In this document: positions 20,781 through 32,762 of the stretch, piece by piece | Position numbering within the stretch: position 1 is the first letter of the stretch | How the letters are laid out: the number at the start of each line of letters is the position of its first letter | Assembly: GCA_029215795.1 (NCBI GenBank) | Contig: JARDYH010000001.1 | Span: forward strand, 354,540,154-354,604,153 | Direction of reading: 5' to 3' | From: Anniella stebbinsi | Lineage: Eukaryota; Chordata; Lepidosauria; Squamata; Anniellidae | Length of the DNA stretch: 64,000 nt | Made by a program: the position numbers and the translations under genes | Notes under the pieces: model-generated | What the model was told of the DNA's origin: nothing | Seen by the model: the letters and a program-made list of their open reading frames with translations, nothing else | The model's database searches: none

Positions 20781-21384
20781 CAAAACCGACATTAATATGT
20801 GTTGAGCACTAGGTATTTCTTTTCATGTTTACTCTAGAGTAGGTGAAAGGCCCCTTATCTAGATTGGGACTCTAGTGCGAGGTAGGGTGGCTTTTAAGGT
20901 CTGGATCAAGCCCCTGCACTGAATCTAGAGTAAAAATGTAAAAAGAAAGGTGAAGCTGCTGGACACACATTTCAAGTAATGTCTGTTTTGGCCCATCTCC
21001 ATTTTAATGTGATAAATGAAATGTTTTCATACAATCAAATGAGCTCTTGGTGTACCCTGAAATAAGCAGAAGTTTGACCTAAGTGTAGCGCAGGGGTGTG
21101 TGTCCATATCATGCAAGGTTGGTGGAGGTCCCCCCTTTTATTCCTTTTGCACTTTAAATGAGTTAGTACATCACTGTGCCTAGATGTTCCTGTGTTGCAG
21201 TGAACTCTACCTCACTAATCTTCTGGTCACCTAAATAAAACCTCCCATTGGACCTCAATCATAGAACACAGCCAGAAAAGAGGCTGCAAAACTATCATAC
21301 TCAAATTAATTGGAATGAACTTAATAAGGATCTCTGTTTTAATGGGAAATCTCCCAGGGAACCTTGACTAATGAGAATGGATGC
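20325..21384. other. No gene recognised; contains (TA)n
   Basis: (TA)n at 20746-20778. Two overlapping open frames at 20415-20812 have no domain I recognise and no splice context. Confidence 0.35.
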
Positions 21385-21490
21385 TGCTTGACTGCTGATT
21401 AACTGGAAGACTGTTAGCATGTGATTAGCTTAATGGAGGTAGATTGGCCAGCATTTCAGTTCAAAGATGTGTCTTGATAACCTTAGAATT
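21385..21490 (-). repeat. Dispersed repeat copy, inverted mate at 16535
   Basis: Reverse complement matches 16535-16640 over about 100 bp with few differences. No inverted ends or target duplication visible. Confidence 0.75.
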
Positions 21491-21861
21491 AGGCCCTAAC
21501 TTAGCAGTTCTGTGATGCAGTGCGACCTCATTGATCTGCATGGCTTAGCAGGCAGGCAGGCTTCAGGCTTTCAGGATGTACTCTGTTTCTTTACCAGAAG
21601 CCTGAAATCCAGCAACTGGAGCCTGCTGCAAAAGTCATCCCTTAAATTTGGTTCTGAGTACAAAAAAAATGAATGGATTGTACAGTCCTATCACACAAAG
21701 ATAAATTCCAGGGTAATTGGGATTCAGAAATCTCTGCCAATGTATTGCAAATCACCCAGAGATCTACTGGGTGACATTGGTCAGCACTGGCAAAGCACAT
21801 GCTTTGCAGGTAATTAAAAAGGGTCCAATGTTGAGCCCTTGAAATCTTCAGTGATCACAAT

Positions 21862-22068
21862 GACCCTGTTCAGACAACATGCTAAGCCACGGTGGTTAAG
21901 CATTTTGAGCTAAATGTTATGGCTTAGTGTGTTGTGTGTGAACCATGTAATGTGAACCATTCCTAACCATGGTGGCTACATAACCACAGTTTAAAAACAC
22001 TCACTAACGACTTGCTGCAAAAGGGTTAGCTGCCTAACCATGACTTAATGCGTTGTCTGAACAGGCCC
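21862..22068. mobile_element. Palindromic MITE (GACCCTGTTCAGAC ends)
   Basis: Left GACCCTGTTCAGACAAC and right GTTGTCTGAACAGGCCC are inverted repeats; flanks AAT / AAT give a 3-bp duplication. 'taagccacggtggttaagca' and 'cctaaccatgacttaatg' pair internally. A second copy lies at 59312. Confidence 0.8.
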
Positions 22069-23265
22069 AATTACTTGGCTTTCCTGCCTCCATCTCCTCC
22101 TCTACCATCTCCCTCCCCTCCTGGGTCTAGTAATTATGGCCAAGGTCTACACAAGCAGGAGAAAGAGGTGGTAGAGTCCTTTGGGGGTACCACTTCTGAC
22201 TGCAGGTGGGGGGAGCAACATTTTTAAATGCTCCTCATTAAATAAATAAATAAATAAATAACCTGTAAGTAAAAAGCAACAACCTCTGTGCTAAGTTTCT
22301 ACTTGCAGATTTTGCGAGCCCCAGAAGAGCTGTCCAAAATGTGATCCCTCATTTGAAGTGGTACAGTCCATTCTACCATCTCATGACTCATACATAGGGC
22401 ATACTATGGATTTTGCCTTGACCTCTATGGCAGAAATGTGGGATGTAGATAGTGGCACATAAAATAAAGTATACCTTAAGCTCCTCAATGTTCTTTCACA
22501 CTTGCCACATTTGGTATTCCATACATAGGATTTCTCGCATCTTCTGTTTTCCAACATGTGTTTATTATTGCAAGTACACCAGGTGCTCTGAAAATGCTAA
22601 GCACGGAGATGGATACTCTGAAATTTTTTAAGCACTGAGATGGGTTAGCTACAGTGAACTCATGACTCCAAAAACTCTTCATCTCAACAGCGCAGACAAG
22701 TCATGACAAGGCTTCCATTGAAGTCCCTTCTCTTCAATTTGGCTCATACTTAAAGGTTGATGCTGCTGAATTGTAAAGTTCCTTGCAATCCTTTCCATGA
22801 AAGCCCAGTAACAATGTCTTCTGGATGATTGATGTGGCTGTTTAAACAGCTGTCAAATGTTAGCGTTTGTAATTCCAAACACTGCAATCTCCTGTAAAGT
22901 TGTCCGGTACGCCTGCCTATGATTGCATTGAATAACCCTGGCCTGGATTTTGCAATGATATGTTGCTAAGGCTAAGAATGGTTAATAGGGAAAGTAAGAT
23001 TGGAGTTCCCTCTTCTCCTAGGACAGGGCAGTTTCACTGGAACATTGGAAGTACTTTATACCAGGTCAGAATAGTTTGGGTCAGGACCATTTATACTTAG
23101 CAATTAACAGATGCAAATTTTATGCAGATTGGTATCCTTGTTTTTGGTGATACATAAGTGACCACCTTGGCTGGGGTGGGGTGGGGAGCAGATTTCCAGG
23201 GGCTCAGGTAGAGATGTTTGCCATCACCTGCTACCTGATCTTTTTAAACTGGAGAGGCCTCCGAC
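22069..23265. other. No gene recognised; contains (AAAT)n
   Basis: Short (AAAT)n at 22238-22262. Otherwise low-copy; I see no exon in either strand. Confidence 0.35.
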
Positions 23266-23269
23266 ATGG

Positions 23270-23393
23270 GCCAAATCTCTACCAAGCAGGATGTGGCACT
23301 TTGAGAATGGGTTGAAAATTGTGTCCTGGGCCCCAACCGTTGTCACTACTGTTAGAAACCATTTTAACGCAGTAGTGTAGATCCTGCCCAGCT
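23270..23393. mobile_element. Palindromic MITE remnant
   Basis: 'accaagcaggatgtggcact', 'gggccccaaccgttgtcact' and 'cgcagtagtgtagatcctgc' identify the family of 8103-8294. Ends eroded. Confidence 0.65.
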
Positions 23394-23559
23394 CTACCAC
23401 TGAACAGCAGTAGAAACTGGTGGCTCCTTTTTCAGTGGGGCTGTGAAACTGCTCTGGGTGTCAGTCTAAAGGAGCTCTCCAAGGTGCTGAACCCTTTGGG
23501 GCACTTTCAATTGCTCCTTTAATGTTCTGACCAACTGAATTCCATTTCTCACATTATTC

Positions 23560-23741
23560 CTTTGATCATAGCAGCAGAATACTGACGGGTTCTGACTGAA
23601 ACCATTTTTAACAATGTATTAGTTTTATGTGCTTTGAATCAGTTTAATGTATTTTATATTTGATGTTGTTCCCCGCCTCGATCCAGAGGGAGAGGTGGAT
23701 ATGAAATAAATATATTATTATTATTATTATTATTATTATTA
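23560..23741 (+). mobile_element. L2 LINE 3' UTR and (ATT)n tail
   Basis: 'ccccgcctcgatccagaggg' then 'gaaataaatatattattatt' matches the 3' end of the L2 element at 41690-41791. A 5'-truncated copy with a 30-base ATT run. Confidence 0.8.
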
Positions 23742-24314
23742 GGAGCCACCAACCTCCACTGCTGAACAATGATCAGTTCTGTGACTTCCCAACATCATAG
23801 GATGTTTCACCAAGAGAGAAACGTGAGATCTGTGCCACATCTTGAATGAGAAAAGTCTCTTTGTCTTGCACTATTTGCCACATGTGAATATGGGTGTTCT
23901 TAGTGTGGGTCTGGATGCAGAAGGAAAATACATTATACATTAGGGTTATAGAATACCTAATACATTAGGGTTATAGAATTATTTCAGTACAAGCTGGTTC
24001 AAGCCTTATACGTAAAAGTGCCCTCATCATGTCCATATGCAGAATTTAAATGAACATGTTGACGTTCCATTATTAGTGGGGAACATAGCTCAAAGAATTC
24101 TTGCACCTGTAATATCAGATAATTGGGAACAACCTTTCCTTCTAACATTCCGTGGAGAAGCATTGGTTTGAACTTTGCTGGCCTATGAGGAAGTGTTGTG
24201 TCCCTTAATTTCTCCAATTCATGGGAGGCCAGGACTTTACAGTGGACAGGCTTGAGGGTCCATGGACAGCCAACTGTCTGTCCAAGGGGGACCACAGGGA
24301 AATGGTATTGACAG

Positions 24315-24420
24315 GGGGAATACAAGAAGAGCCCTGCTGGATCAGACCAAGGGTCCATCTAGTCCAGCATTCTGTTCACACAGTGCCCACAGTGGAAAGG
24401 CACGAGCCACGTTCCATAAA
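24315..24420 (-). mobile_element. CR1 LINE 3' end fragment
   Basis: 'aagaagagccctgctggatc' and 'gtccatctagtccagcattc' are the CR1 3' terminus in reverse. Confidence 0.8.
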
Positions 24421-25918
24421 CCAGTCCTTGCTGTCAGCTGACTGAGTGTTAAGCCAAGGATAAGCACATCGACATGTGTCCGATTGTACTAGATGACAGA
24501 TGCCCTTAAAGAAGATAGTCCAGAATTCAAGCTAGCAGGATGCCCCTTGTGGTGCAGGGCAGTAAGGCACTGGCGTCTGGTTGGTGGGACTCCTGCCTTA
24601 CATCAGGGGTGAGGATCCTTTTGCCTGGCGAAAACTGAATTATCTCAGATGGGACCACATGCCAGTGGTTGGTAGGACCAGAGCTGCTCCACTCTCTCAG
24701 TCTTAAGAGAGAAAGAAGATCTTCTTTCTCTTTCTCTCTTTCTGACACACACAGAGACACTCCACAATCTTTGGGCTTCACCACACCAGGCCTTTTATGC
24801 TGCAATTTACCACTTCTGCTTCCGGGTTCTTGGCGGGATTAGGATCGGCTCCATACACAGACTGACACCTGCTGATTGTCTTTCTTGATAAGTTCTCAGG
24901 GAGTTCTACATGTTTCATTTTACAGCCACTAGATGGCGCTGCTGTTATAGCGCCATTACAGATGTACACAGCAAGGAAATGCTTCATAAGCACTTCCCAG
25001 AGAAAAATCGGACTTTTCCCAAGCTTTACAATGGTGGGATAAAGGTCAGAAACCACGGAAGGGGCCCCATGTCATGTAAAGGCACCCACAAACATCATGA
25101 GTAACCAATCTTGATCACACAATATAAGCCCCTGTGGAGAAGCCTTTTCTCTTCCTCTTTTTCTCATACACACAAATCTCTCACCCCATCCAACCATTCA
25201 CACATACACGCGCACCCCTCCATCCATTCACACCCACCCACCACCCACCCATCCATCCATCCATCCACATACACATGTAAATCGGAAAGTCAAGATGGAA
25301 GAAGGATTGGAAATAGCAGGGTCAGTGGCAGCCAGGGGGCTGGGGCAAGTGAAAAGAAGGGGAAATCAGGGCGGGGGCTAAGGAGGAGGGATGCAGTATA
25401 AAAAGAGGAGGCTGTGGGATGGTTCCAAAGGCTCCATGGCCTGGGGATGAACCGGAGCTGGGCTGGGCAGGAGGCTAGCAGTTTGCCAGTTCTGTTCTGG
25501 ATCCTATATATTAATAGCAAATTCATTCTCTAGCTGCCTTATTATTATTATTATTATTGTTGTTGTTGTTGTTGTTGTTGTTCTCTGGATGTGGATCCTC
25601 TTGTGACCAAAATGACATCAGCAAGCTTGGGAGAACCCCAATGTTTGCAGAAGTACAAGAAGTCTTTAGGAAAAATAATCCCCCAAAGGGGTGGGCTCTT
25701 TGGAGCCAAAGTAGCCCGATGAGAACTGAGCGTGCTCCATGGGCACGGAATGCTGGCTGACAGTTGGGTGGGAGAAATGGAAAATCAGGGAGGGGAAAAT
25801 GGAATGGAGTATCCTGAAAGAAGACATGGTTGACTCATTCGAACACTGATCAGGAGTACTTCACACTGCAACATTTTGTTGCAGGATCGACCTGTTGCTG
25901 TTTAGCGTGCACAGCTGT
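24421..25918. other. No gene recognised; simple repeats and one CTCF-type motif
   Basis: Contains a CT/GA-rich tract at 24700-24740, a CATC/CACC minisatellite at 25180-25270 and an ATT/GTT run at 25541-25581. Open frames are short and show no domains. Confidence 0.4.
24926..24940 (+). promoter_or_regulatory. Candidate CTCF-binding motif
   Basis: CCACTAGATGGCGCT fits the CCASYAGRKGGCRSY consensus at every position. This is a motif match only; occupancy is unknown and the surrounding sequence may be a repeat. Confidence 0.45.
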
Positions 25919-26279
25919 CAAAGCCAGAATCACGATCTTTCAAAACTTCATAGCCATGACAAGCTTGCATGGATTTTTTATGGAAGTTGGCACACATGAT
26001 TAGAAACATCTCATCTGCAATGTCCCCGAGTTTCATGTTGCTATCTTTTAAAATGAAGATGTTATAGCCGTTTATTTCCCTCAATGCAAGCCTATGGGGA
26101 AAACTCCAAAAATGGCGACCCGGTTTTCCGATTTTCTCCGATTAAAATCGGACAACAAAATATTGTATCGGAAAAAATCGGAGCACCGGTGGACTGTATC
26201 GGAATTGTGAATTGGATGCCCTATTTTCTCCGAATTCAATTGGTATCGGACATCGGATCCGATACGATGCACATCCCTA
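25919..26279. mobile_element. hAT-like element of the GTGCACATCCCTA family, right part
   Basis: The right end GATGCACATCCCTA and subterminal 'cggatccgatacg' and 'aaaatcgga' motifs match the family of 10269-11869 and 54316. Its AT-rich part ('atgttgctatcttttaaaat') is the reverse complement of sequence in 54480-54600. The left end is not identified. Confidence 0.65.
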
Positions 26280-26322
26280 CTGACAACCAATGGAAAAATC
26301 ACCGTGCCGGTTTTGGAAGTCA

Positions 26323-26846
26323 GACAATGGCCATGTCTACAGCAGCAATTTCCCCTAGGGTCGTCCCTGTGTGTCCAAATGACACACAGGGGATCCCAGG
26401 AGCAGGTAGGGATGAGCCCTCCATTTTTGTGGGATAACTGGTTGCCCAGTTATCCCAAATTTCCCCGTCGTCCTGGGATGATCCCGAGGGCTGCGGGCAG
26501 TGTGGGCGCCCATCCTGGCTTCTTCCCTCCTCCCTGCAAGGGAAGGAGGGAAGAAGCCAGTCTTGGGGGACTGCAGGGGCATTGGGGGTGGGGAGCGGGG
26601 CTGGGGCTTTTTTTTAAAAAAAATAAACTTACATTTTTGGAGGAGCACAATTGTGCTCCTGGCTCCAGTTCCTCTTAAAAAAAATGGTGGGTGTAGCATT
26701 TCTCTTTGCTCCCAGGATGTTGCGCTCCCATTTAGAAGCTGGGGGACAATCCTGGAAGTAGGCAAGTCCAGGATCGCCCCCTCCCTCCCTCCCTCCCTCC
26801 CTCCCTCCCTCCCTCCCGCCATACCTTTATGTGTAGAAATGGCCCT
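26323..26846. mobile_element. Harbinger-like MITE (GGCC-end family)
   Basis: Starts GGCCATGTCTACAGC and ends GTGTAGAAATGGCC. It contains an expanded (CCCT)n at 26779-26817. Open frames on both strands are palindrome shadows. Confidence 0.7.
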
Positions 26847-29061
26847 CAGAACAAGCCACCCTAAACAACCCTACTAGAAGCCATGGGTTCTTAGGGTGGC
26901 TTGTTTGTGCAAAACCACCCATAATGGGAAATGGGAGACCAGTGAAAGGAAGTGGCAAGCACAAAAGTGGTTGGAGGAGCCGAAAGCAGCGGTTGGCTGC
27001 AAGAGAGGAGCTTTAGAGGAGCTTTAGGGGTGGGTATTGTTACTTCAGTGTAACGTAAAGCAGCCTTTTAATACTTCAGTGTAACATGAAGCAGTACCCA
27101 AGTGGAAGACATTGACGAGAGGGGGATATGGGTTTACTTGGCTTTATAGCAGACAGGCGCTCTTGCGCTCTTGCAGGAGAGTGCAATATCCCCCCCAAAA
27201 AATCCAAAAATGTTGTGAATGTGTTCCCACATTCATAAGGGCTTGAAAAGTCATTTCCTTTTTGCAATCTGATGTGGGAGGAGGGGAGAGTTTCCTGCAT
27301 CAGCTGACCCTAGTGGGCCAATTGAAGAAATGGTACTGATGAGAATTTCTGCCACAAAGGCCCCTGGGATATGTGCCAGCAGCAGCCTAAAGGACTGAGA
27401 CAGACTGAAGGATAAACAAGCAACAGGAAGCCACTGAGCAGGTGATCGTTTGTCAGGAGTATGGGAGAGACCACCCACCCACCATGGTATCTTCTCAGGT
27501 TGACTTAGCAAGACCTACGGACTCCCTTCAGCACCTCCTCATGTAACAGCTCTAGGGACAAATGTCCCACTCAACTAAAGTATGGCTCGGCTCCAGTTCA
27601 GCTACATTGTCAACAGAGTTCAATTGTTTGAAGAGCCAGAGCTATCTGCTCTGGGGCTGCAAATAAGCAGACACATGAGTTTCATGAAACCTTATTGATA
27701 GAGATGTTTAAAGAGCATAACTCCCCCCTCCCTTTTCTTTTTGGAGACATTAAAGACACGAGCAATCTAGTTTGAGATACTTCAGTGAAGAGGTTGGCAA
27801 TGGCTCAAATGCTCATCGTTTGTGTTATAATGCTACTAAATCAGCCCTAAACAGAGTTAATTATAGAAAATGTGTACAAGGATAAAATGTCACTAGTGGA
27901 AACAGCTGACACAGTCACCCCCCCTTTCCACTTTCAGTTCTTCTAATAGGGCTCCAAATCTCTTCTCTTCCTTCCTTCCTTCCTTCCCTAAGTCTTGCCT
28001 TTTTCTGGTTTTGTTTCCATTCTCTGGTTTTTGACAATCTAGGGGAAGAATTTTTTTTTTAAAAAAAAGTGAAGAAATTTGAGACTATACACAAGGTGGA
28101 CAAGGCATAGCAGAGCTTTCATGAAAAACTAATTTGAATAGTCCAATTTTTTTTCTCATTATATTATTAAAAAAATACACCAAGTCTCTGTAAGATTTTT
28201 TAAAAACAACCTTAAGGAGATAGGAGAGAGTAAAATATGTTTTTAAAAATGAATTATCCAGAGCCAAGTAGAAAATTAATGAAATGTTGCAAGTATTCTG
28301 TCCCCTCCCCCGTTGTCTGCAGCTTAGCTTCAAATGACAAAAGTTGCTCCATAGGAAAAGGCCTTACATGCACTTGAAAGACATCCAAACTTGGACACTG
28401 ATGAATGTCCAGGTTAGAAGCAGCAATCAATCATTCCAAATGTGATAAATGATCAAATAATAAATAAATATCAGCTGTGGGTCAAATTTGGCCCAGCAGG
28501 CTGGTTCATCTGGACTGCAGGGCCCAACAGCAATGACCCCTCCCTCAAGTCCATCTCTTCAGGGCTAGTGGGGAGAGGAATCTGTGCTCTTATCTCCAAG
28601 CAGTGGTTGGAGATAAGAGCAGGGATACCCCTGCATGCCATTCCCCCTCCCAATAGGGAGAGCAAGGGGAATCCCCACTGTTATTTCTGATCACGAATTG
28701 GAGATAACAATGGGGATTTCCTGAGCACTCTGCTCTGTATCACAACTGGAAGAGTTAGTGCCATGCTAAGAGTTTTGCCTGTCCCAATTGTGCAGGAGCT
28801 TGGTTCCATCTGATGTCTTCTGTACAGGGGCTTTCCCTGGCTGGGGAAAGCTCACACATAGTGAAGCCAGGTTGGCCACTGAGGCACCAAGTAGAGGGGC
28901 ACTCCTCCACCCAGTGCCTCGGTCAGGGTAAATTTGCTCACTATGGGTCCTCCCCAATGAGTTAAAGAAGGGATCCCACCAAGCTGCCCATGGGCACCTC
29001 CAATGGCACCTGTGAAGGGGTTCCCCAATATGGCACCCATGAGCACCAAGATTCTTTAAAA
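26847..29061. other. No gene recognised; several weak relics
   Basis: About 2.2 kb with no exon I can support. A hairpin-forming pair, 'tgctcttatctccaa' and 'ttggagataagagca', at 28579-28620 and the 'gggtcaaatttggccc' tract at 28479 suggest a hAT-type relic at 28470-28760. T/A runs lie at 28051-28067. Confidence 0.4.
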
Positions 29062-29560
29062 AACAATTATTATTTTAAAATATGAATACATGGTTTTGTT
29101 TATATTCATCCCAATGAATACATATGAAATGCATACAACTTTCTAGGAAATATCTATCTATATCTATATCTATATTATATAGTTCAACAAAAGTGGACCA
29201 AATATTCAAATAAGTATCTATTTGGAGGTAATGTGTATATGCCACCCATTGTAATACTGAAAGCATTGTAAGCTCAATCCATGGCATTAGAAGAGGTGAG
29301 TGTTTATCCTCCCATTGTTGTAATATCAATTTTTAAGCTGTCAAAAGGGTGCAGAGAATCCATTTATGCTGGCCATTTGTTAATTTCCATGAAGCAGGTA
29401 AATCATTTAAAAGAGTGTCTACATCAGTGAATATTAAAGACTGTTCCAGCACAAAATTCATCTGTGTAATTACCTCCTCCCAAAAAGAAGCAATTACTGG
29501 ATGTCAAAAAAACATATGTTTAAAAGAAGCATTAGCTGTGTTGCACCACTAGTAATGAAC
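29062..29560 (-). pseudogene. Tx1/L1-like LINE ORF2 C-terminal fragment
   Basis: On the minus strand a frame reads FWEEVITQMNFVLEQS...WILCTLLTA, one stop, then KLILQQWEDKHSPLLMPW...QIDTYLNIW. The pattern FW..V, LLTA.K.IL..W, P...W is typical of the C terminus of L1-group ORF2 proteins. It resembles 7795-8102. 5'-truncated and decayed. Confidence 0.6.
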
Positions 29561-29679
29561 AGAATTAGACAATCCCTTATTAAAGAGACATTGCTGTGTC
29601 TTGTAGGCATGAAACAAATGTTTTTGCTGAATAAGACTCAGCTTAAGATCCATATACCCAACAAGTTAGAACTTAAGAG

Positions 29680-29906
29680 TAATGATGCTGGATCAGACCA
29701 AGGGTCAATTTAGTCCAGTGTTCTATTCACACGGTGGCCAACCAGCTGCCCATGGAAAGCCCACAAGCAGGACATGAGTCATGTTCCCAGCAGCTGATGT
29801 ACATTGGCGTACCGCATCCGATACTGGAGGTAACATATAGCCATCATGCCTATCACCCATTGATAGCCTTCTCCTCCATGGATCTGTCTAATCCTCTTTT
29901 AAAGGG
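29680..29906 (-). mobile_element. CR1 LINE 3' UTR fragment
   Basis: 'tgctggatcagaccaagggt', 'tggccaaccagctgcccatg' and 'ttgatagccttctcctccat' are standard reverse-strand CR1 3' UTR blocks. Confidence 0.85.
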
Positions 29907-29907
29907 G

Positions 29908-30150
29908 ATTGAGAGCCAGTGTGGTGTAGTGGTCTTGGGGGATCCAGGTTCTACTCCCCCACTCTGCCATGAAGCTGACTGTGTGACTTTGGGGTGGTCA
30001 CAAGCTCTCAGCCCAACCTATCCCACAGGGTTGTTGTGAGGATAAAATGGAGTGGAAGAGGATCACGTACACTTGGATTCTCTGTGGGAGGGAAAAAAGG
30101 GGTTATAAATCTAAGAAATGAATAAATAAATGAAATAAATAAATAAATAA
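29908..30150 (+). mobile_element. Sauria-type SINE abutting a CR1 fragment
   Basis: 'ttgagagccagtgtggtgtag' head, 'tgactttggggtggtcacaa' core, 'cccacagggttgttgtgagg' and 'ggttataaatctaagaaatg' tail with an AAAT run. A short deletion removes part of the tRNA B-box zone. Confidence 0.8.
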
Positions 30151-30249
30151 AGCCATGGGAGCAAAATAAAATGCCTGGGGAAATCAATAGGGTTCGACCA
30201 AAGATTATATAGTAGATGCTAGTCTTCAGTGATTGGTGTGGACCAGTTG

Positions 30250-30615
30250 AGAAAACCCTTTCACTTGAGTTGCGTAATGATCCTCTGATACAAGGGGCAC
30301 CCAATGAAGGGCCACTGAAGATCTTAATGCATGGCCAGATTGATTCAGAAGACACTCCTTCAAGAACTTGGGTTCCAAGCCACTGTGGCCTTTAAAGTAA
30401 GCACCTGAACCTTGAATTGGACCCAGAAGTAGATAGGGAGCCAATGAAGTCCTTTAAAAATAGCTGTAAGGTGCACAAACCTAGACATGCCAGTCAAAAG
30501 CCTCGTTGCCATATTTGGGTACTGACGGACCTTCTGAGTTGTTTTCAAGGGCAATCCTGCATATAATACATTGGAGTAGTCCAGCTGGGGGGTTCCCAAA
30601 GCATGGATCACAGTG
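30250..30615 (-). pseudogene. L2-like LINE ORF2 C-terminal fragment
   Basis: The minus strand encodes MIHALGTPQLDYSNVLYAGL...NMATRLLTG...LHWLPIYFWVQFKVQVLTLKA. This aligns with residues after the RT motifs of the intact L2 at 40040-41590 (VVHALVTSKLDFCNALYIGL, LHWLPISFRVKYKVLVITFKA). Frameshifted beyond that. Confidence 0.85.
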
Positions 30616-30685
30616 GCCAGATGATGGTCATGGGCAGCATGGCTGCTGGAAAAAGTGAGGATTCACCCAACATGAAGTTACTTTA

Positions 30686-30820
30686 GGGTGCAATCCTATG
30701 CACGTTTAGACAGAAAAAAGTCCTACAACTTCCAGCATTCCCCAGTCAGCATGGCTGGCTGGGAAATGCTGGGAGTTGTAGGACTTTTTTTTCTGTCTAA
30801 ACATATATTGGATTGCACCC
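30686..30820. mobile_element. Palindromic MITE, TTA target duplication
   Basis: GGGTGCAATCC left and GGATTGCACCC right, with TTA at 30683-30685 and 30821-30823. Arms 'aaaaagtcctacaacttcca' and 'gggagttgtaggactttttt' form a hairpin. TTA is the preferred PIF/Harbinger target. Confidence 0.85.
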
Positions 30821-30823
30821 TTA

Positions 30824-31440
30824 AAGGTTCAAGATTGGACATTGCTCTTCCTCATTCTGTCCTGTGTATACCCATGGTAGGATTATCAGAGCAAAGGCTT
30901 GCAACACTGTGGATGTTGTGCCTGTGCTAGTACAATAATTAGGATGCTGGGACAAATAATGTATCCCATTTCTTATTCTGTGGAACTAGCCTAAATCTCA
31001 CCCACTGATTGAAAGTTGCCTAAATAAATACGACACATTTATTCATGAAGGCAAGGGCACACTTTCACTTGAGTAAGCTCTTAAATAATCAGGATGTTCA
31101 GAGAATGAAGGGCTGCAGCCAAAACATTTATGAAAGAAGCAGACAATTTTAATTTTAAAAAAGCTGTTGGCATTCAGAATCACGAGAAATGAGAGCACTC
31201 AGTGTATGCTAAAATAGCAGGTTGATTGGTTGTTGTTTTATTAATACTCACAGCTATGCAGATTAGCTGAAACAGCATGGGTATATTTAGGGATGCATCA
31301 GGATTTCTAGATACCATTAATCCCCCTGTTCAGTCAGAGTTCCAGATCAGTCAGAGCTCCATATGTTCTCTGATACAGATTAGGAGCTCCTGTAACATTT
31401 GATTTCCACTTCAATTTAGAGAGAAGCTCCATGTGACATA
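30824..31440. other. No gene recognised
   Basis: Low-copy AT-rich sequence. Confidence 0.3.
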
Positions 31441-31461
31441 AGAAGCTTTTCTACATTTATT

Positions 31462-32043
31462 GTAGGGATGCATTTATTGTAGGGATGCATCTCATATCGT
31501 TAAAATGTACGATAACAATACGATAGGGTTGTTATCGTGCATGTGTTTAACGATGACGATACGATACAAAACCCTACGATCATTATCGGAGACGATAATT
31601 ATCAGACGATTTTATCGTTTTATCGAACTGCCATATAAATATGCCTATAACTTCTGTATTTTAAAAGTTAGAGGCTTGAAAACTGGTCACAGTGCTTATG
31701 GGGTATGCTACACATATGTGCCAAATTTGAGATCAATCCCTCCAATCCTCAATTTTATATGAATTTATTAAAGATCATTTCAGTTCTGACAGTTCAGAAT
31801 GACAGCTCGCCATGTGCGTTCATTCAGACCTGTCAGAACAGAACGATCTTTTAAAAATTCATATAAAGTCGAGGGTTGGAGGGATCGATCTCAAATTTCA
31901 TACACATACTTAGGCATACCCTATAAGCACTGTGACCAAGTTTCAAGCCTCTAACTTTTAACTTTTAAAATACAGAAGTTATAGGCATTTTTTCTTTAAA
32001 AATAGGGCTGCAAAAAATATCATTTTTTCACGATAATTATTAT
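31462..32043. mobile_element. AT-rich palindromic element, TAGGGATGCATC end
   Basis: Starts after a duplicated 'catttattgtagggatg', with ACGATA-type subterminal repeats. Arms 'cctataacttctgtatttta' (31641) and 'taaaatacagaagttatagg' (31967) mirror each other over about 150 bp. The right end is cut at the next MITE. The internal arm also resembles sequence at 54480-55560. Confidence 0.7.
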
Positions 32044-32235
32044 TAAAGTTGCAGGGGCCCTGCCTTCTTTTGTATATGGTCACTCTAGTATAGTGCCTGC
32101 ACCTTTAACTGTTGTGATGAAGAGGGAATTTCACCAGGAACTAATTGCATACAAATGACACTGACTGAAATTCCCTTTTCTCTACAACTGTTAAAGTTAA
32201 CTGAGCCCTGACCTGGATTTTATCTGGTCACCTTA
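32044..32235. mobile_element. hAT-type MITE, right-hand part only
   Basis: Begins inside the family at 'ttaaagttgcaggggccctg' and ends with 'ATTTTATCTGGTCACCTTA'. The left arm is missing. Confidence 0.8.
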
Positions 32236-32434
32236 GCTTTAAAGCCATCTAAGTGGTGGCCATCACCACATCTTATGGTAGCAAATTCCATAGTTTAACT
32301 ATACACTGTGTGAAGCAGTACTTCCTTTTATCTCTGCTGAATCCCCCACCACCCTTTTTCATTGGATGACTCCTCCATGTAGGGGAGGCATCAGTGTGTA
32401 GTCAAGGGTCAAACAGGAAGTAAAGACACAGAGA

Positions 32435-32754
32435 TAGGCTGACCATATGAAAAGGAGGACAGGGCTCATGTAACTTTAACAGTTGTAGAGAACAGGGAAT
32501 TTCAGCCAGTGTCATTTCTATGCAATTAGTTCCTGGTGAATTTCCCTCTTCATCACAACTGTTAAAGTTGCAGGGGCCCTCCCTCCTTTTGTATCTGCTC
32601 ACTCTAGTATAGTGCCTGCACCTTTAACTGTTGTGATGAAGAGGGAATTTCACCACGAACTAATTGCATACAAATGACACTGGCTGAAATGCCCTTTTCT
32701 CTACAATGGTTAAAGTTACACGGGCCCTGTCCTCCTTTTCATATGGTCCGCCTA
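32435..32754. mobile_element. hAT-type MITE, 320 bp
   Basis: TAGGCTGACCATATG...CATATGGTCCGCCTA with perfect CACAGAGA duplications at 32427-32434 and 32755-32762. Confidence 0.92.
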
Positions 32755-32762
32755 CACAGAGA

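Noticed and set aside
24700..24740. GA/CT-rich tract as a promoter element
   Set aside because: Simple sequence next to a degraded repeat; no transcription start or other promoter features.
25180..25275. Regular CATC/CACC tract considered as a CRISPR-like or structured array
   Set aside because: Simple minisatellite of 4-bp units with no spacers; CRISPR arrays do not occur in vertebrate nuclear DNA.
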